From the NCBI GenBank assembly GCA_964612485.1, contig CAZTFF010000003.1, positions 62,001 to 126,000 of the forward strand: a DNA stretch of 64,000 bases, in the 5' to 3' direction. This document shows positions 34,545 through 44,052 of the stretch, in pieces (position 1 is the first letter of the stretch; every line of letters begins with the position of its first letter). Source of the stretch: JAFGNV01 sp964612485 (GTDB lineage Bacteria; Chloroflexota; Anaerolineae; 4572-78; J111). The position numbers and the translations under genes were made by a program. The notes beneath the pieces were generated by a model. It had not been told where the DNA came from and did not search any database. It was given only the letters and a program-made list of their open reading frames with translations.

Positions 34545-35855
34545 ATGGTTACAATGATGAAGGAGCGAGGAAATTTTCTACCCATACACGAGGATGATCC
34601 CAAACGCATCCTTATTTTGATGTCGAATACCGGCGGAGGCCATCGGGCCGCTGCCGAAGCCATCAAAGAAGCGTTGGAATATTTGTACGGGGCGGGAGTA
34701 ACCGTATCGATTGTGGACGCCTGGGAAAACCACGTGGCCTGGCCGGTTTCAAAAATCGGTAAGAGTTACGGCTGGATCGTTAACGAGGCGGTCTGGATGT
34801 GGAAAGCCTTCTGGCTGCTCGACAACAAACCGCGTCTGGTTGACACCTTTCTGGCCTCGGTTTACCCGCTCATCGCGCCCGGCCTGTTGAAACTCTTTCG
34901 ACGTTACCGGCCCGATGTCATTGTCTCCGTTCACCCGCTGATTACGCAATTTCCGTTGATGGTTTTACGGCACGCACGCCTCAAAATTCCGTTCATTACC
35001 GTTGTCACCGATATGGTTAAAGGATACCATACCTGGTACAACCCGCGCACCACCCTCTGTTTGGTTCCCACCGAGCCGGCGCGTAAGCAGGCTCTGGAAA
35101 ACGGTGTGCCGGTTAACCGGGTAGAGGTGGTGGGCCAGCCCGTGGCCCTAAAATTTGCCCACGGCATTTCTGAAGAAAAAAACGCGCTGCGGCAAAAATT
35201 AGGGCTTGACCCCCACCGCCCGGCCATCTTGCTGGTTGGCGGCGGCGAGGGCTTTGGCCCGATGATGGATATTGCCCGCCAGACGGCCCAAACCGTCTCC
35301 CAGGCGCAGTTGATGATTGTGGCCGGGCGCAATCAATCGCTCAAGAAAAAGCTGGAAGCGGTTGATTGGGAAATCCCCACCACGATCTTTGGCTTTGTTG
35401 ACAATATGCCGGAGTTGATGGGCGCAGCCGATGTGTTCATCAGCAAGGCCGGCCCTGGCTGCATCAGCGAGGCTTTTGTGGCCGAACTGCCGCTTATTTT
35501 ATTTGACTACATCCCCGGACAGGAAGAAGGCAACGTAGAATACGTACTCAAGCACAAGGCCGGCGCGTATGTTACCGAAGCGCAAGAAATTGCGGCTCTG
35601 CTGTCAGAATGGCTGACCCCTAACAATCCCTCACTGATGGAAATGACTCAAAACGCGGCTCGATTGGCCCGGCCCGAGGCCGCCCTGACCATTGCCGAAC
35701 GGATTTACGAGCAGGCCCATCTTTACCAGAGTTCTCCAACCTACACTGAAGAGAAACAAACCCGGTTACGCGCCGTGCCCAAACGCATTCCCGGTCTGGT
35801 TCGAGAACAAAGCGCGCGGGTGCGAAGCTACTTACGGAGCCGCATTATTTTATAA
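34545..35855 (+). CDS. MGDG-synthase/processive diacylglycerol glycosyltransferase-like protein
   Basis: GT28-type enzyme with the N-terminal SNTGGGHRAAAEAIKEAL motif of MGDG synthases and bacterial UgtP-type enzymes, the acceptor-domain YRPDVIVSVHPLITQFP, and the C-terminal nucleotide-sugar region (VGGGEGFGPM, then ADVFISKAGPGCISEAFVAELPLI). The likely role is transfer of a sugar from UDP-sugar to diacylglycerol at the inner membrane face; sugar and product cannot be told. GGGAG precedes the ATG. It ends two bases from the convergent esterase gene. Confidence 0.88.
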   Translation: MVTMMKERGNFLPIHEDDPKRILILMSNTGGGHRAAAEAIKEALEYLYGAGVTVSIVDAWENHVAWPVSKIGKSYGWIVNEAVWMWKAFWLLDNKPRLVDTFLASVYPLIAPGLLKLFRRYRPDVIVSVHPLITQFPLMVLRHARLKIPFITVVTDMVKGYHTWYNPRTTLCLVPTEPARKQALENGVPVNRVEVVGQPVALKFAHGISEEKNALRQKLGLDPHRPAILLVGGGEGFGPMMDIARQTAQTVSQAQLMIVAGRNQSLKKKLEAVDWEIPTTIFGFVDNMPELMGAADVFISKAGPGCISEAFVAELPLILFDYIPGQEEGNVEYVLKHKAGAYVTEAQEIAALLSEWLTPNNPSLMEMTQNAARLARPEAALTIAERIYEQAHLYQSSPTYTEEKQTRLRAVPKRIPGLVREQSARVRSYLRSRIIL

Positions 35856-35857
35856 AA

Positions 35858-36616
35858 TTATTGATTTAACACCTTTTGCATAAATTGATGGGTCAATTGA
35901 CCCACCGCCTCCAATTCTTGATCCAGGATGACCGTATGACCGGAATGTTCCATCCAGTGCAACGCCTTCATCGTAGAGCCAATCGTCTGATAAAGTAGTT
36001 CAACACCCCGTAGATCAATATCCCTGTCAAGCCGTCCCTGTACCAGCAGCAGCGGCTGGCGAATCCGGGGCAGTTCCCGGCGCACAACCCGCTGCAAGAT
36101 CAACAGCTGCACCAGGGCGCTCACCGGATTGACCATGTACCCTTGCCATAAATCGGGCGTGCCAAGTGTTCCTTTTTTGACGTAAGGCACAAAGCGGTGG
36201 AGTAGCGGGGCCAGAAACCTGACACGGGGCGCCACCTGCAAAGCCGGCGCGTAAATCAGCAGCCCGGCCACCTCCGCATGCCGGGTGGCGGTATGGAGAG
36301 CCAACAACGCCCCCATCGATTCGCCACCCACAAAAACCCGCTCGCATTGATCGGCCAGCCGGCGATAGAGCGCGTCCACTGCCCCGGCCCAATCTTGCCA
36401 GACACAACGGTTCATCTCCGCCGGTGTTGTCAGATGGCCCGGCAAGAGCGGTCCGGCCACCGTATAGCCCTCCGCGTGCAGCAACCGCGCCAGGGGGCGC
36501 ACCTCGGCGCTGGAGGCGGTATAGCCGTGTGATAGCAGCACGCCCACCGACCCGCCTTGCCACATAAATGTCTCACCGTCCAGATGTGGATTGTGAATCA
36601 TTCCTTCTTTAAACAT
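35858..36616 (-). CDS. Alpha/beta hydrolase, carboxylesterase/monoacylglycerol-lipase type
   Basis: 252 residues. Oxyanion loop HGYTAS, nucleophile Ser100 in GESMG, acid in GRLDRDID and base His in HSGHTVILD, all in the normal order. The compact cap and the HGYTASSAEVRPLARLL opening resemble Est30-type carboxylesterases and monoacylglycerol lipases; cytoplasmic, no signal peptide. GGGAGG precedes the ATG. Next to a glycolipid synthase a lipid substrate is plausible, but that is inference. Confidence 0.9.
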   Translation of the reverse strand: MFKEGMIHNPHLDGETFMWQGGSVGVLLSHGYTASSAEVRPLARLLHAEGYTVAGPLLPGHLTTPAEMNRCVWQDWAGAVDALYRRLADQCERVFVGGESMGALLALHTATRHAEVAGLLIYAPALQVAPRVRFLAPLLHRFVPYVKKGTLGTPDLWQGYMVNPVSALVQLLILQRVVRRELPRIRQPLLLVQGRLDRDIDLRGVELLYQTIGSTMKALHWMEHSGHTVILDQELEAVGQLTHQFMQKVLNQ

Positions 36617-36704
36617 TGAACCTCCCGTTTAACTGGATAGAGGATAGTTTTATTATAAATGCGGCAGAAAGAGACGTCCACTATCAATCCGATTATTTAC
36701 AACT

Positions 36705-36731
36705 TTGCATTTCTCGTTTCGCATGTATAAT
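36705..36731 (+). promoter_or_regulatory. Promoter for the YyaL-type gene
   Basis: TTGCAT (36705-36710), a short 15-base spacer, TATAAT (36726-36731), 34 bases before the TTG start at 36766. The -10 box is perfect; the -35 assignment is less sure. Confidence 0.5.
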
Positions 36732-36765
36732 TTTTACAAATAGTTTTATAAAAAAGGAGGCCAAC

Positions 36766-38808
36766 TTGTCCAATCAACTTGCGCAAGAAACCAGCCCGTA
36801 TCTTTTACAGCACGCCAACAACCCGGTTGACTGGTATCCATGGAACGAAACAGCCCTGAATAAAGCCAAAGCTGAGAACAAACCGATATTTTTGAGCATC
36901 GGCTATTCGGCCTGCCATTGGTGCCACGTGATGGAACACGAAAGCTTTGAAAATGAACAAACCGCCGCCATCATGAACGAAAATTTTGTAAACATCAAAG
37001 TTGACCGCGAAGAACGCCCCGACCTGGACGCCATTTACATGGAATCCGTCGTGGCCCTGACCGGCCATGGCGGCTGGCCCATGAGCGTTTTTCTGACCCC
37101 GGAGGGCAAACCGTTTTATGGCGGCACCTATTTTCCGCCCACCCCGCGCCAGGGAATGCCCAGTTTTGAGCAGGTGCTGAACAGTATCGCTCGCGCCTAC
37201 CGTCATCAACGAGATGATATTGAGAAGAATGCCGATACCCTGCTCAATCATATTCAACGCATCATTCCCCTGGAAACAGAAACCGCTTTGGAACCCAACG
37301 TGCCGGAAATGGCCCTGGAAGTTCTGGCGCGGAATTTGGATTGGACCAACGGCGGGTTAAGCGGCGCGCCAAAATTTCCCCAACCCATGACTTACGATTT
37401 TTTATTGCGAGCCTACCATCACACGCAGCAACCCAAACTACTTGAATTTGTAGAACTCACCCTGCAAAAAATGGCGCGAGGCGGCATGTACGATCAATTG
37501 GGTGGCGGATTTCATCGCTATTCCGTGGATCATGTCTGGCTGGTGCCCCATTTTGAAAAGATGTTGTACGACAACGCTCTGCTGGCCCGGCTTTATCTTC
37601 ACGCCTACCAGCTTACCGGCACATCGTTTTATCGCCGTATTGTTGAGGAAACACTGGATTACGTCATCCGGGAAATGCGGCATCCCGATGGAGGATTCTA
37701 CTCAACCCAAGATGCCGACAGCGAGGGCGAAGAGGGAAAGTTCTTTTTATGGACGCCGGACGAAGTAAAAACTATTTTGGGAGAAGAAGCGGGGGAACTT
37801 TTCTGCAAAGCGTACGATGTAACGCCGGGGGGCAATTTCGAGGGAAAATCAATTTTGAACATCCCGGTGCCGCTGGACCAACTGGCCCCGGAACTCAAAC
37901 ACTCCCCCCAAGAATTAACCGATCAACTGGCGCAGGCACGAACCAAACTCTTTGCCGCCCGCGAAAAACGGATCAAACCGGCCCGCGACGAAAAGATCAT
38001 CACCGCCTGGAACGGTCTGATGCTGGCCGCCTTTGCCGAAGCCGGGCGGGTTCTGGATCGAGACGATTACACCGACATCGCCATTAAAAATGCTGAATTT
38101 GTGCTGTCAACTTTGCAAAAGGATGGCCGTCTCTTCCGCACCTGGAAATCCGGCGCCGGCCAGGCCAGGCTGATGGGCTATCTGGAAGATTATGCTTTTT
38201 ATGCCGATGGCTTACTGGCGTTGTACCAAACCACCTTCGATCCCCGCTGGTTTCAAAAGGCCAAGGTGTTGACGGATGTGGTTTTAGAGCATTTTCAAGA
38301 TGAACAAGGCGGCTTTTTTGATACCGCCGATGACCACGAAGCATTGGTGGTGCGGCCTAAAGATTTGCAGGATAACGCCACCCCATGCGGCAACAGCATG
38401 GCCGTCCGCACGCTGCTCATGCTGGCGGCATACACGGGCCAAACCCGGTATGAGCGGCCCGCCATCCAGGCCCTGTCAGCTTTGCAAGCGCCGATGAGCC
38501 AGCATCCGGCTGCTTTTGCTCACTGGCTGGGCGCGCTGGAATTTGCCCTGGCCCCGCCCCAAGAAATTGCCGTCATCGAGCCAGAAAATCAAACAGACTC
38601 AACTGAGCTGTTGAACACACTCCAAAAACCCTACCGTCCCCACCAGGTGATAGCTCTGGCCCAAGAAAACAAGCTGGCCGAACACCCCGATTTAGTTGAC
38701 GGGCGTTCCTCCATCGAGGATAAACCAACGGTATATGTATGCAAAAATTTCACGTGTCTGCAACCTGTTACCACAGCTGCCGCACTGGAAAACATGCTAA
38801 CACCATAG
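36766..38808 (+). CDS. YyaL/DUF255 protein: thioredoxin-like domain plus glycoside-hydrolase-like barrel
   Basis: Starts at TTG 36766 after AAAAAGGAGG; the in-frame extension back to 36616 has no family match and overlaps the promoter. Residues 1-165 are the thioredoxin-like DUF255 domain (NQLAQETSPYLLQHANNPVD) with Cys50 and Cys53 in SACHWCHVME. The rest is an alpha/alpha barrel (GLMLAAFAEAGRVL, DNATPCGNSMA), as in the bacterial YyaL and animal SPATA20 family. No enzymatic activity is established. At 680 residues it is full length. A bidirectional terminator follows. Confidence 0.92.
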   Translation: MSNQLAQETSPYLLQHANNPVDWYPWNETALNKAKAENKPIFLSIGYSACHWCHVMEHESFENEQTAAIMNENFVNIKVDREERPDLDAIYMESVVALTGHGGWPMSVFLTPEGKPFYGGTYFPPTPRQGMPSFEQVLNSIARAYRHQRDDIEKNADTLLNHIQRIIPLETETALEPNVPEMALEVLARNLDWTNGGLSGAPKFPQPMTYDFLLRAYHHTQQPKLLEFVELTLQKMARGGMYDQLGGGFHRYSVDHVWLVPHFEKMLYDNALLARLYLHAYQLTGTSFYRRIVEETLDYVIREMRHPDGGFYSTQDADSEGEEGKFFLWTPDEVKTILGEEAGELFCKAYDVTPGGNFEGKSILNIPVPLDQLAPELKHSPQELTDQLAQARTKLFAAREKRIKPARDEKIITAWNGLMLAAFAEAGRVLDRDDYTDIAIKNAEFVLSTLQKDGRLFRTWKSGAGQARLMGYLEDYAFYADGLLALYQTTFDPRWFQKAKVLTDVVLEHFQDEQGGFFDTADDHEALVVRPKDLQDNATPCGNSMAVRTLLMLAAYTGQTRYERPAIQALSALQAPMSQHPAAFAHWLGALEFALAPPQEIAVIEPENQTDSTELLNTLQKPYRPHQVIALAQENKLAEHPDLVDGRSSIEDKPTVYVCKNFTCLQPVTTAAALENMLTP

Positions 38809-38838
38809 CGCGCGAGTTTTATCAAAAGACAAAAAGAA

Positions 38839-38861
38839 AGCGCCCCGATGGGGCGCTTTTT
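38839..38861. terminator. Bidirectional intrinsic terminator
   Basis: Perfect stem AGCGCCCC / GGGGCGCT with loop GAT, followed by five T on the plus strand and preceded by an A-rich run serving as T-run on the minus strand. It lies between the convergent YyaL-type and Flp pilin genes. Confidence 0.9.
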
Positions 38862-38914
38862 GATTACTGAATAATAATACAGCTATAAAATAAATAATCT
38901 GTTGCCGTGATACT

Positions 38915-39064
38915 TTAGGAAAGGTTGCCAACAATGTTGCTGAAGACGTTACCAACGATCGGGCCAAGCAGGAGCAGAATAGCAATAACCACGATAGCTA
39001 CCAGAACCAGGATAAGCGCGTATTCTACGAGACCTTGACCTTCTTCACGCGGAAGGAATAACAT
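38915..39064 (-). CDS. Flp/type IVb pilin, orphan
   Basis: A 49-residue protein: MLFLPREEGQGLVEYALIL then a hydrophobic helix ending in GPIVGNVFSNIVGNLS. It has the Flp prepilin signature, Gly9 followed four residues later by Glu14-Tyr15 (G/xxxxEY), so cleavage after Gly9 by a TadV/PilD-type peptidase is expected. GGAGATAAA precedes the ATG. No tad secretion genes are nearby, so the gene is an orphan served by a locus elsewhere. Confidence 0.88.
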   Translation of the reverse strand: MLFLPREEGQGLVEYALILVLVAIVVIAILLLLGPIVGNVFSNIVGNLS

Positions 39065-39112
39065 GTGCTTTATCTCCTTTCTTTCAAAATTTACGGACTA
39101 ACCGCATTGTCT

Positions 39113-39143
39113 ATACTATGCCATGATACACTGATTTTGTCAA
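39113..39143 (-). promoter_or_regulatory. Possible promoter for the Flp pilin gene
   Basis: On the minus strand TTGACA (39143-39138) and TAGTAT (39118-39113) with a 19-base spacer. The -35 is perfect; the spacer is long. It predicts a leader of about 40 bases with the GGAG site. Confidence 0.45.
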
Positions 39144-39183
39144 TACTTCCGTAAATTTAGCGTAAAGATTCGGTTACAAGTTA

Positions 39184-40683
39184 TTAATTTTCTGACGACA
39201 ATTGCGCCAGCTTTTCAACAGCCTGGTTGATCCGCTCCAGGCAGCGCGCCTGTCCAATTACCAGCAAGGTATCAAACAAAGGCGGCGCGGCTTTCTGGCC
39301 GCAAACAGCCACACGAATAGGTTGAAACATCTGCCCGGCTTTTAATTCCAGCGTCTCCGCATCGGCTCGCAAGGCGGTTTCAAGCTGATCGTGGGTAAAT
39401 TCAATACTGCTCAAGGTTTGCGCTGCTTGCTGTAACGCCGCCAGTGCCATGGCGGCATCCCCTTTTTTGGGAATAAGCTCGGCGGCATCATAATCCGGCA
39501 GGGTCTCCACAAAGAAAAACGGGAACGCCGTGGTTGCCTCGCTCAAAACTTTTATACGTTCTTGAATGAGGGGCGCAATCTGCTCCATTTTTTCTCTATC
39601 GACATCGTAACCCGCTGCCGCTACATAGGGCAAAAGGCGGTCGGCCAATTCCGTAGGCGAAAGATTGCGGATGTACTGGCCATTGATATGATCCAGTTTC
39701 TCGTAATTCCAGGTGGCCGGCGAGGCATTCACCCGATCCAGGCTGAAACGTTCAACCAGTTCTTCCCGGCTCATAATCTCGGTCTTGTCATCATAGCTCC
39801 ACCCCAGCAGGGCCAGGTAATTGACCATAGCTTCCGGCAAATAGCCCAATTCCTGAAAAGTCCGCACAAAAACGGGTTGTATTTGCCCATCGGGGGCGCG
39901 GCCTTCGCGTTTGCTCATTTTGCCTTTACCGGTGGGGTTCAAAATGAGGGGCAAATGGGCCATTTTTGGCGGGTCCCAGCCAAACGCCCGGTACAGGTGG
40001 ATATGCAGGGGCAAACTGTTCACCCACTCATCGCCGCGCAGCACGTGGCTGATTTTCATCAAATGGTCATCAACCACCACCGCCAGGTGATAGGTGGGGA
40101 TGCCGTCCGATTTCATAATAACCGTATCTTGCAGATTGGCATTTTGAAAGGTGATCTCACCCCGAATTATATCGTGAACTGTGATCTCGCCATCCAGCGG
40201 TAATTTGGCGCGAATCGTATGGCTTTCGCCATTGGCGACTCGCTGCGCCGCTTCGTTGGGGGCAATGTTGCGGCAGTGCCGGTCGTACCCGCTCAACCCC
40301 TGTTTTTGCCGTTCTTTGCGAACTGCGTCCAGCCGTTCGGCAGTGCAAAAACATGGATAGGCATGCGCTTCATCAACCAATTGTTGGCAATATTTCTGGT
40401 AAATCTCCAATCGCTCGGTTTGGGTGTAGGGGCCGTAATCACCGCCCACTTCCGGCCCTTCATCCCAATCAAGCTCCAAATAGCGCAGCCCATTCAGCAG
40501 CCATTGCACGGCCTGGGGGTTGTACCGCTTCTGGTCGGTGTCTTCAATACGCAGAATAAAACGGCCCTGGTGGTGCCGGGCAAAGAGATAATTAAAAAGC
40601 ACGGTCCGCGCGCTGCCTACATGAAAATCGCCGGTGGGGCTGGGCGCATAGCGAACGCGTACGGGGTTAATGGTTGTTGTCAT
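39184..40683 (-). CDS. gltX: Glutamyl-tRNA synthetase
   Basis: Class I synthetase charging tRNA-Glu. From ATG 40683 (the upstream in-frame extension overlaps the neighbour and has no match) the protein opens VRVRYAPSPTGDFHVGSAR, the HIGH-type motif at residues 21-24 (HVGS), with KGKMSKREGR as the KMSKS loop and CFCTAERLDAVRKERQ in the zinc-like region. Length 499 is normal. Its start overlaps the end of the membrane-protein gene at 40667 by 17 bases. Confidence 0.96.
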   Translation of the reverse strand: MTTTINPVRVRYAPSPTGDFHVGSARTVLFNYLFARHHQGRFILRIEDTDQKRYNPQAVQWLLNGLRYLELDWDEGPEVGGDYGPYTQTERLEIYQKYCQQLVDEAHAYPCFCTAERLDAVRKERQKQGLSGYDRHCRNIAPNEAAQRVANGESHTIRAKLPLDGEITVHDIIRGEITFQNANLQDTVIMKSDGIPTYHLAVVVDDHLMKISHVLRGDEWVNSLPLHIHLYRAFGWDPPKMAHLPLILNPTGKGKMSKREGRAPDGQIQPVFVRTFQELGYLPEAMVNYLALLGWSYDDKTEIMSREELVERFSLDRVNASPATWNYEKLDHINGQYIRNLSPTELADRLLPYVAAAGYDVDREKMEQIAPLIQERIKVLSEATTAFPFFFVETLPDYDAAELIPKKGDAAMALAALQQAAQTLSSIEFTHDQLETALRADAETLELKAGQMFQPIRVAVCGQKAAPPLFDTLLVIGQARCLERINQAVEKLAQLSSEN

Positions 40684-41167
40684 GAGTGGATATATCCTCG
40701 TTGGTATGTTTTTCTGATAAGGAAGCGAATATGGCTTTAACCTGCGACAAATTGAGATACCACCAGGGTAGCACAAACGCCGCTCCGTACTGAATGGCAT
40801 TTATGGTTTTGGCCTGGGAGAGATTCTGGTTCAGCGAGAAAACAGGAATAAACAAGGCAATCAAATTAGAAATCGCCCAAAAGGAAACAATCCACAGAAA
40901 CAAAAGGCGCCCCCAGCTCAACCGCCTGAACAGCCCATACGCGCTGGCCCCAAACCCCAACAGAAAAAACAGGTTGAGGGCAAAGACAACCCACACCATC
41001 TCCTGGTTAAGTTGATTTTCCCGGCTCAACTGAACAATTTGGGTCAATACCAGCAAGTTTGCCAGTGATAAAAAGGCTAAAACAAAGGCCCAGAGAGCCA
41101 TAATGGCAATGCCCCAGTAGGTTAGACGATTGATGATGACCTCGCTTGCGGCCTCAAACTTGCTCAA
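40667..41167 (-). CDS. Small four-helix membrane protein of unknown function
   Basis: 166 residues with four predicted membrane helices (about 16-42, 58-80, 85-105, 120-140) and charged tails. I recognise no family. The TTG start at 41167 overlaps the end of rodA by 14 bases, and its end overlaps gltX, so it is embedded in the mrdA-min-rodA-gltX transcription unit. A role in envelope growth would be guesswork. Confidence 0.65.
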   Translation of the reverse strand: MSKFEAASEVIINRLTYWGIAIMALWAFVLAFLSLANLLVLTQIVQLSRENQLNQEMVWVVFALNLFFLLGFGASAYGLFRRLSWGRLLFLWIVSFWAISNLIALFIPVFSLNQNLSQAKTINAIQYGAAFVLPWWYLNLSQVKAIFASLSEKHTNEDISTHDNNH

Positions 41168-42254
41168 AGTCCAGGGCTTTGCGCCGCATCAGAACGCTTT
41201 GCACCAGGCCAATGGCAATTAAAAAGGCAAGTAACGAACTGCCCCCATAACTCACAAAAGGAAGCGGCGTGCCGGTAACCGGTAAAAGCCCTACATTCAC
41301 CCCCAGATTCACAAAAGATTGGAAAAAAATCAGGGCCGCCACGCCAATGCAAATATGCCGGCCAAAGTTATCGCCGGTTAAATCGGCGGCCCGCATAATA
41401 CGCCAGACCAGAGCCACAATCAGCACAAAGAGCAGCAAACCGCCCAGCAGCCCCAATTCTTCCCCAATAACCGAAAAAATAAAATCGGTGTGGCGCACCC
41501 GCAAAAAGTGCAATTGGTTTTGGGTGCCAATGCCAAACCCTTTGCCCACAATGCCGCCGGAGCCAATACTGATCAACGCCTGCTGAATATTATAATAGGC
41601 ATCGGGATTACTTTGCGGGTCTAAAAAAAGCAGTACGCGCTGCCGCTGGTAATCGGCCAGCGTCAGCCAGACAATCGGACTGATCAGAATAGAAAACACC
41701 GCCAGCAGGCCGATATGAAACAGGTGCGCGCCGGCCATCAACACCATTACCAGCCAGACAACGCCAATGATAATCGTGGTCCCCAGATCGGGCTGAAGAT
41801 AGATGAGCGCCATCGGCGGGACCACCAGCAGCAACGAAAACAACAAATTATGCAATTTGTTCATTGTGTCGTTACGATCGGCCAGAAATTTAGCGGTGAC
41901 GATGATCACCACTATTTTGGCAATTTCGCTGGGCTGAACCGGGAAGAGCTGCAAATCGAACCAGCGCAGCGTGCCAGCGGTAAGTTCAGCGGCAATAAAC
42001 AGTACCGCCAATAATACCACCATCACAATGTAAAGAAATTTGTAGACGGTGGCATAATAGCGGTAATCAATGGCTGCCACCAACCCCAGCAACACCAAGC
42101 CGATTGCGGCCCGCGTTAGTTGAACCCGCCACAAATCTCTCAGGTCTTCCTGAGTTTGGTTGGCGCTGTAGATCATAATCACGCCGTATAAAATTAATAA
42201 AGCGACAATGCCGACTAAAATCCAGTCAAATTGCCGCCAAATTCTACGATCCAT
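41154..42254 (-). CDS. rodA: Rod-shape glycosyltransferase RodA (SEDS family)
   Basis: SEDS membrane protein with about ten helices; family markers are QPSEIAKI, YLQPDLGTTIIIGVVWL, GSGGIVGKGFG and the C-terminal GTPLPFVSYGGSSLLAFLIAIGL. With the transpeptidase PBP2 (mrdA at the head of this cluster) it polymerises peptidoglycan during cell elongation. Its place after minE and in the same operon as mrdA supports RodA rather than FtsW. It implies a peptidoglycan wall, so this is not one of the wall-less Dehalococcoidia. Confidence 0.92.
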   Translation of the reverse strand: MDRRIWRQFDWILVGIVALLILYGVIMIYSANQTQEDLRDLWRVQLTRAAIGLVLLGLVAAIDYRYYATVYKFLYIVMVVLLAVLFIAAELTAGTLRWFDLQLFPVQPSEIAKIVVIIVTAKFLADRNDTMNKLHNLLFSLLLVVPPMALIYLQPDLGTTIIIGVVWLVMVLMAGAHLFHIGLLAVFSILISPIVWLTLADYQRQRVLLFLDPQSNPDAYYNIQQALISIGSGGIVGKGFGIGTQNQLHFLRVRHTDFIFSVIGEELGLLGGLLLFVLIVALVWRIMRAADLTGDNFGRHICIGVAALIFFQSFVNLGVNVGLLPVTGTPLPFVSYGGSSLLAFLIAIGLVQSVLMRRKALDFEQV

Positions 42255-42282
42255 AGCTTACGACAATCACAAATAATCAATA

Positions 42283-42540
42283 CTATTTCTGACGAGAACC
42301 AATCACGGGAATATTCGCGGTCAAACTCTGCTGACGCCCGTTACCGGTCAGGGAAATCTCAATCCCTTCCTGGTCTATTTCAACGTATTTAGATATGACC
42401 TGAATTAAATCATCTTTCAATTGATTCATTTTGCCCGCCGGTAAATTCACCCGATCTTGAACCAACACCAATTGCAGCCGATTTTTTGCCACTTTGCTGC
42501 TGGTTTCTTTACGCCCAAGCAATCGCTGAAGTGCGTTCAT
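42283..42540 (-). CDS. minE: Cell division topological specificity factor MinE
   Basis: 85 residues. The N-terminal part (NALQRLLGRKETSSKVAKNR) corresponds to the membrane-targeting and MinD-activating region, followed by RLQLVLVQDRVNLPAGKMNQL and the dimer domain VISKYVEIDQEGIEISL. It stimulates MinD ATPase and drives the oscillation that keeps division at mid-cell. It is 17 bases downstream of minD. Confidence 0.95.
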   Translation of the reverse strand: MNALQRLLGRKETSSKVAKNRLQLVLVQDRVNLPAGKMNQLKDDLIQVISKYVEIDQEGIEISLTGNGRQQSLTANIPVIGSRQK

Positions 42541-42557
42541 CAGATTTCACCTTCTCG

Positions 42558-43349
42558 TCATTTAAACAGTTTCGAAACCCATTTTCTGAGGGCACCACTC
42601 TCATCCAACTCCATAAATGGGACAGGCTGGCCCATTAATCGTTGAGCAATATTCTTAAAGGCCTGTCCGGCGTGAGAGTTATTTTCCATCACTGCCGGAC
42701 GCCCGGTATTGGTTGAGGTAATGATCGCTTCATCTTCCGGCACCACGCCGATAAGGTTGATGGCCAGCACATCGATCACATCATCGGTGCCCAGCATGTC
42801 GCCGCGCTTCACCATATCAAGCCGCAGCCGGTTAACGATCAAATCGCCCGGCCCTTTCTCTTCGGCTTCTATCATGCCGATAATCCGGTCCGCATCCCGC
42901 ACGGCGGATACTTCGGGCGTGGTGACAATCAGCACCCGGTCTGCCGGGGCCACAGCGTTTTTGAAGCCTTGTTCAATACCGGCAGGCGAATCGACCAAAA
43001 TGTAATCAAACTCTTCCCGAAGTTGGTTGGCCAGTTCGATCATATCGCCGGGGGTTACGGCTGTTTTTTCGCGGGATTGGGCGGCGGGGATAAGGTAAAG
43101 TTCCGGCATACGCTTGTCGCGGATCATCGCCTGGCGCAGCCGGCAGACGCCCTCGACCACATCCACCAGATCATACACAATGCGGTTTTCCAGGCCCATC
43201 ACCACATCAAGATTACGGAGGCCAATATCCGCGTCAATAGCCACCACTTTTTTCCCATGGGTTGCCAGCGCCGCGCCCAAATTAGCGGTGGTGGTGGTTT
43301 TGCCCACCCCGCCTTTGCCAGACGTGATTGTAATTACCGTTGCACTCAT
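42558..43349 (-). CDS. minD: Septum site-determining ATPase MinD
   Basis: ParA/MinD ATPase with the deviant Walker A SGKGGVGKTTTT (Lys12 and Lys17), AIDADIGLRNLDVVMGLEN, and DSPAGIEQGFKNAV. The end (ALRKWVSKLFK) is the amphipathic membrane-targeting helix. ATG 43349 is used; an in-frame TTG six bases upstream is less likely. It recruits MinC to the membrane. Between minC and minE, it completes a full Min system. Confidence 0.96.
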   Translation of the reverse strand: MSATVITITSGKGGVGKTTTTANLGAALATHGKKVVAIDADIGLRNLDVVMGLENRIVYDLVDVVEGVCRLRQAMIRDKRMPELYLIPAAQSREKTAVTPGDMIELANQLREEFDYILVDSPAGIEQGFKNAVAPADRVLIVTTPEVSAVRDADRIIGMIEAEEKGPGDLIVNRLRLDMVKRGDMLGTDDVIDVLAINLIGVVPEDEAIITSTNTGRPAVMENNSHAGQAFKNIAQRLMGQPVPFMELDESGALRKWVSKLFK

Positions 43350-43375
43350 GATCAACTCTCGATTTAATGTTCAGT

Positions 43376-44050
43376 TTATTTCCACGGTTCAGCCACAATC
43401 TGGTCATCCTGAACCGAGGCCATTTCCGGGCCAATTTCCTGATCCGTCTCACCAGGGGAACGCGTGATCTGCCCCCCAATACGCAACAAAACCGGCGTCA
43501 GATGCAGCGCGCAGACAACGGCCTTTTCTCCCAGGCCATTATCGCCAAAGCCGGCGTGAACCGTTCCCCGCAGCCGCCCCCAGACCACCACGCTGCCCCC
43601 GGCTTTGATCTCCGCGCCGGGATTGACATCGCCGATGACCACCACGTGCCCCGGATGGTAAATGACCTGGCCGGATCGAAGCGTCCGCTGTACCACAATG
43701 GAATTCTCGCCCACCGGCAGCGGCTCGGAAACCTCCGCCGGCGTTTTGTGGGAGACTAAATCCGTTTCCAGGCCCAATTGCTCGGCGGCCTGCCGTGTGC
43801 CGGGCGAATCGCTTTCTACGGCCCATAAACTGATCTTGTGCCGGTTGAGCACATGGCCCACCGACTCCAATTGCAAACGCGTTAGCTGGCGCGGGCCAAC
43901 CCGCAGGGCCACCCGGCCGCCCTTAAAAAAAGAGGCTTTTTGCCCCAAATGATGGTCCAATTCATCCACCAGCCCCGGCCACGCGCCAGCACCGATGGTA
44001 ATCATCAAACCTTCACTGGTTCCCTTAATGACAATTCGTTCGTTGGGCAT
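43376..44050 (-). CDS. minC: Septum site-determining protein MinC
   Basis: 224 residues: N-terminal FtsZ-inhibiting domain (about 1-100) and the right-handed beta-helix C-terminal domain (about 110-215) with RTLRSGQVIYHPGHVVVIGD and PGAEIKAGGSVVVWGRLRGT, which binds MinD. The last residues are acidic. It follows mrdA with only two bases between stop and start. Confidence 0.95.
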   Translation of the reverse strand: MPNERIVIKGTSEGLMITIGAGAWPGLVDELDHHLGQKASFFKGGRVALRVGPRQLTRLQLESVGHVLNRHKISLWAVESDSPGTRQAAEQLGLETDLVSHKTPAEVSEPLPVGENSIVVQRTLRSGQVIYHPGHVVVIGDVNPGAEIKAGGSVVVWGRLRGTVHAGFGDNGLGEKAVVCALHLTPVLLRIGGQITRSPGETDQEIGPEMASVQDDQIVAEPWK

Positions 44051-44052
44051 GC

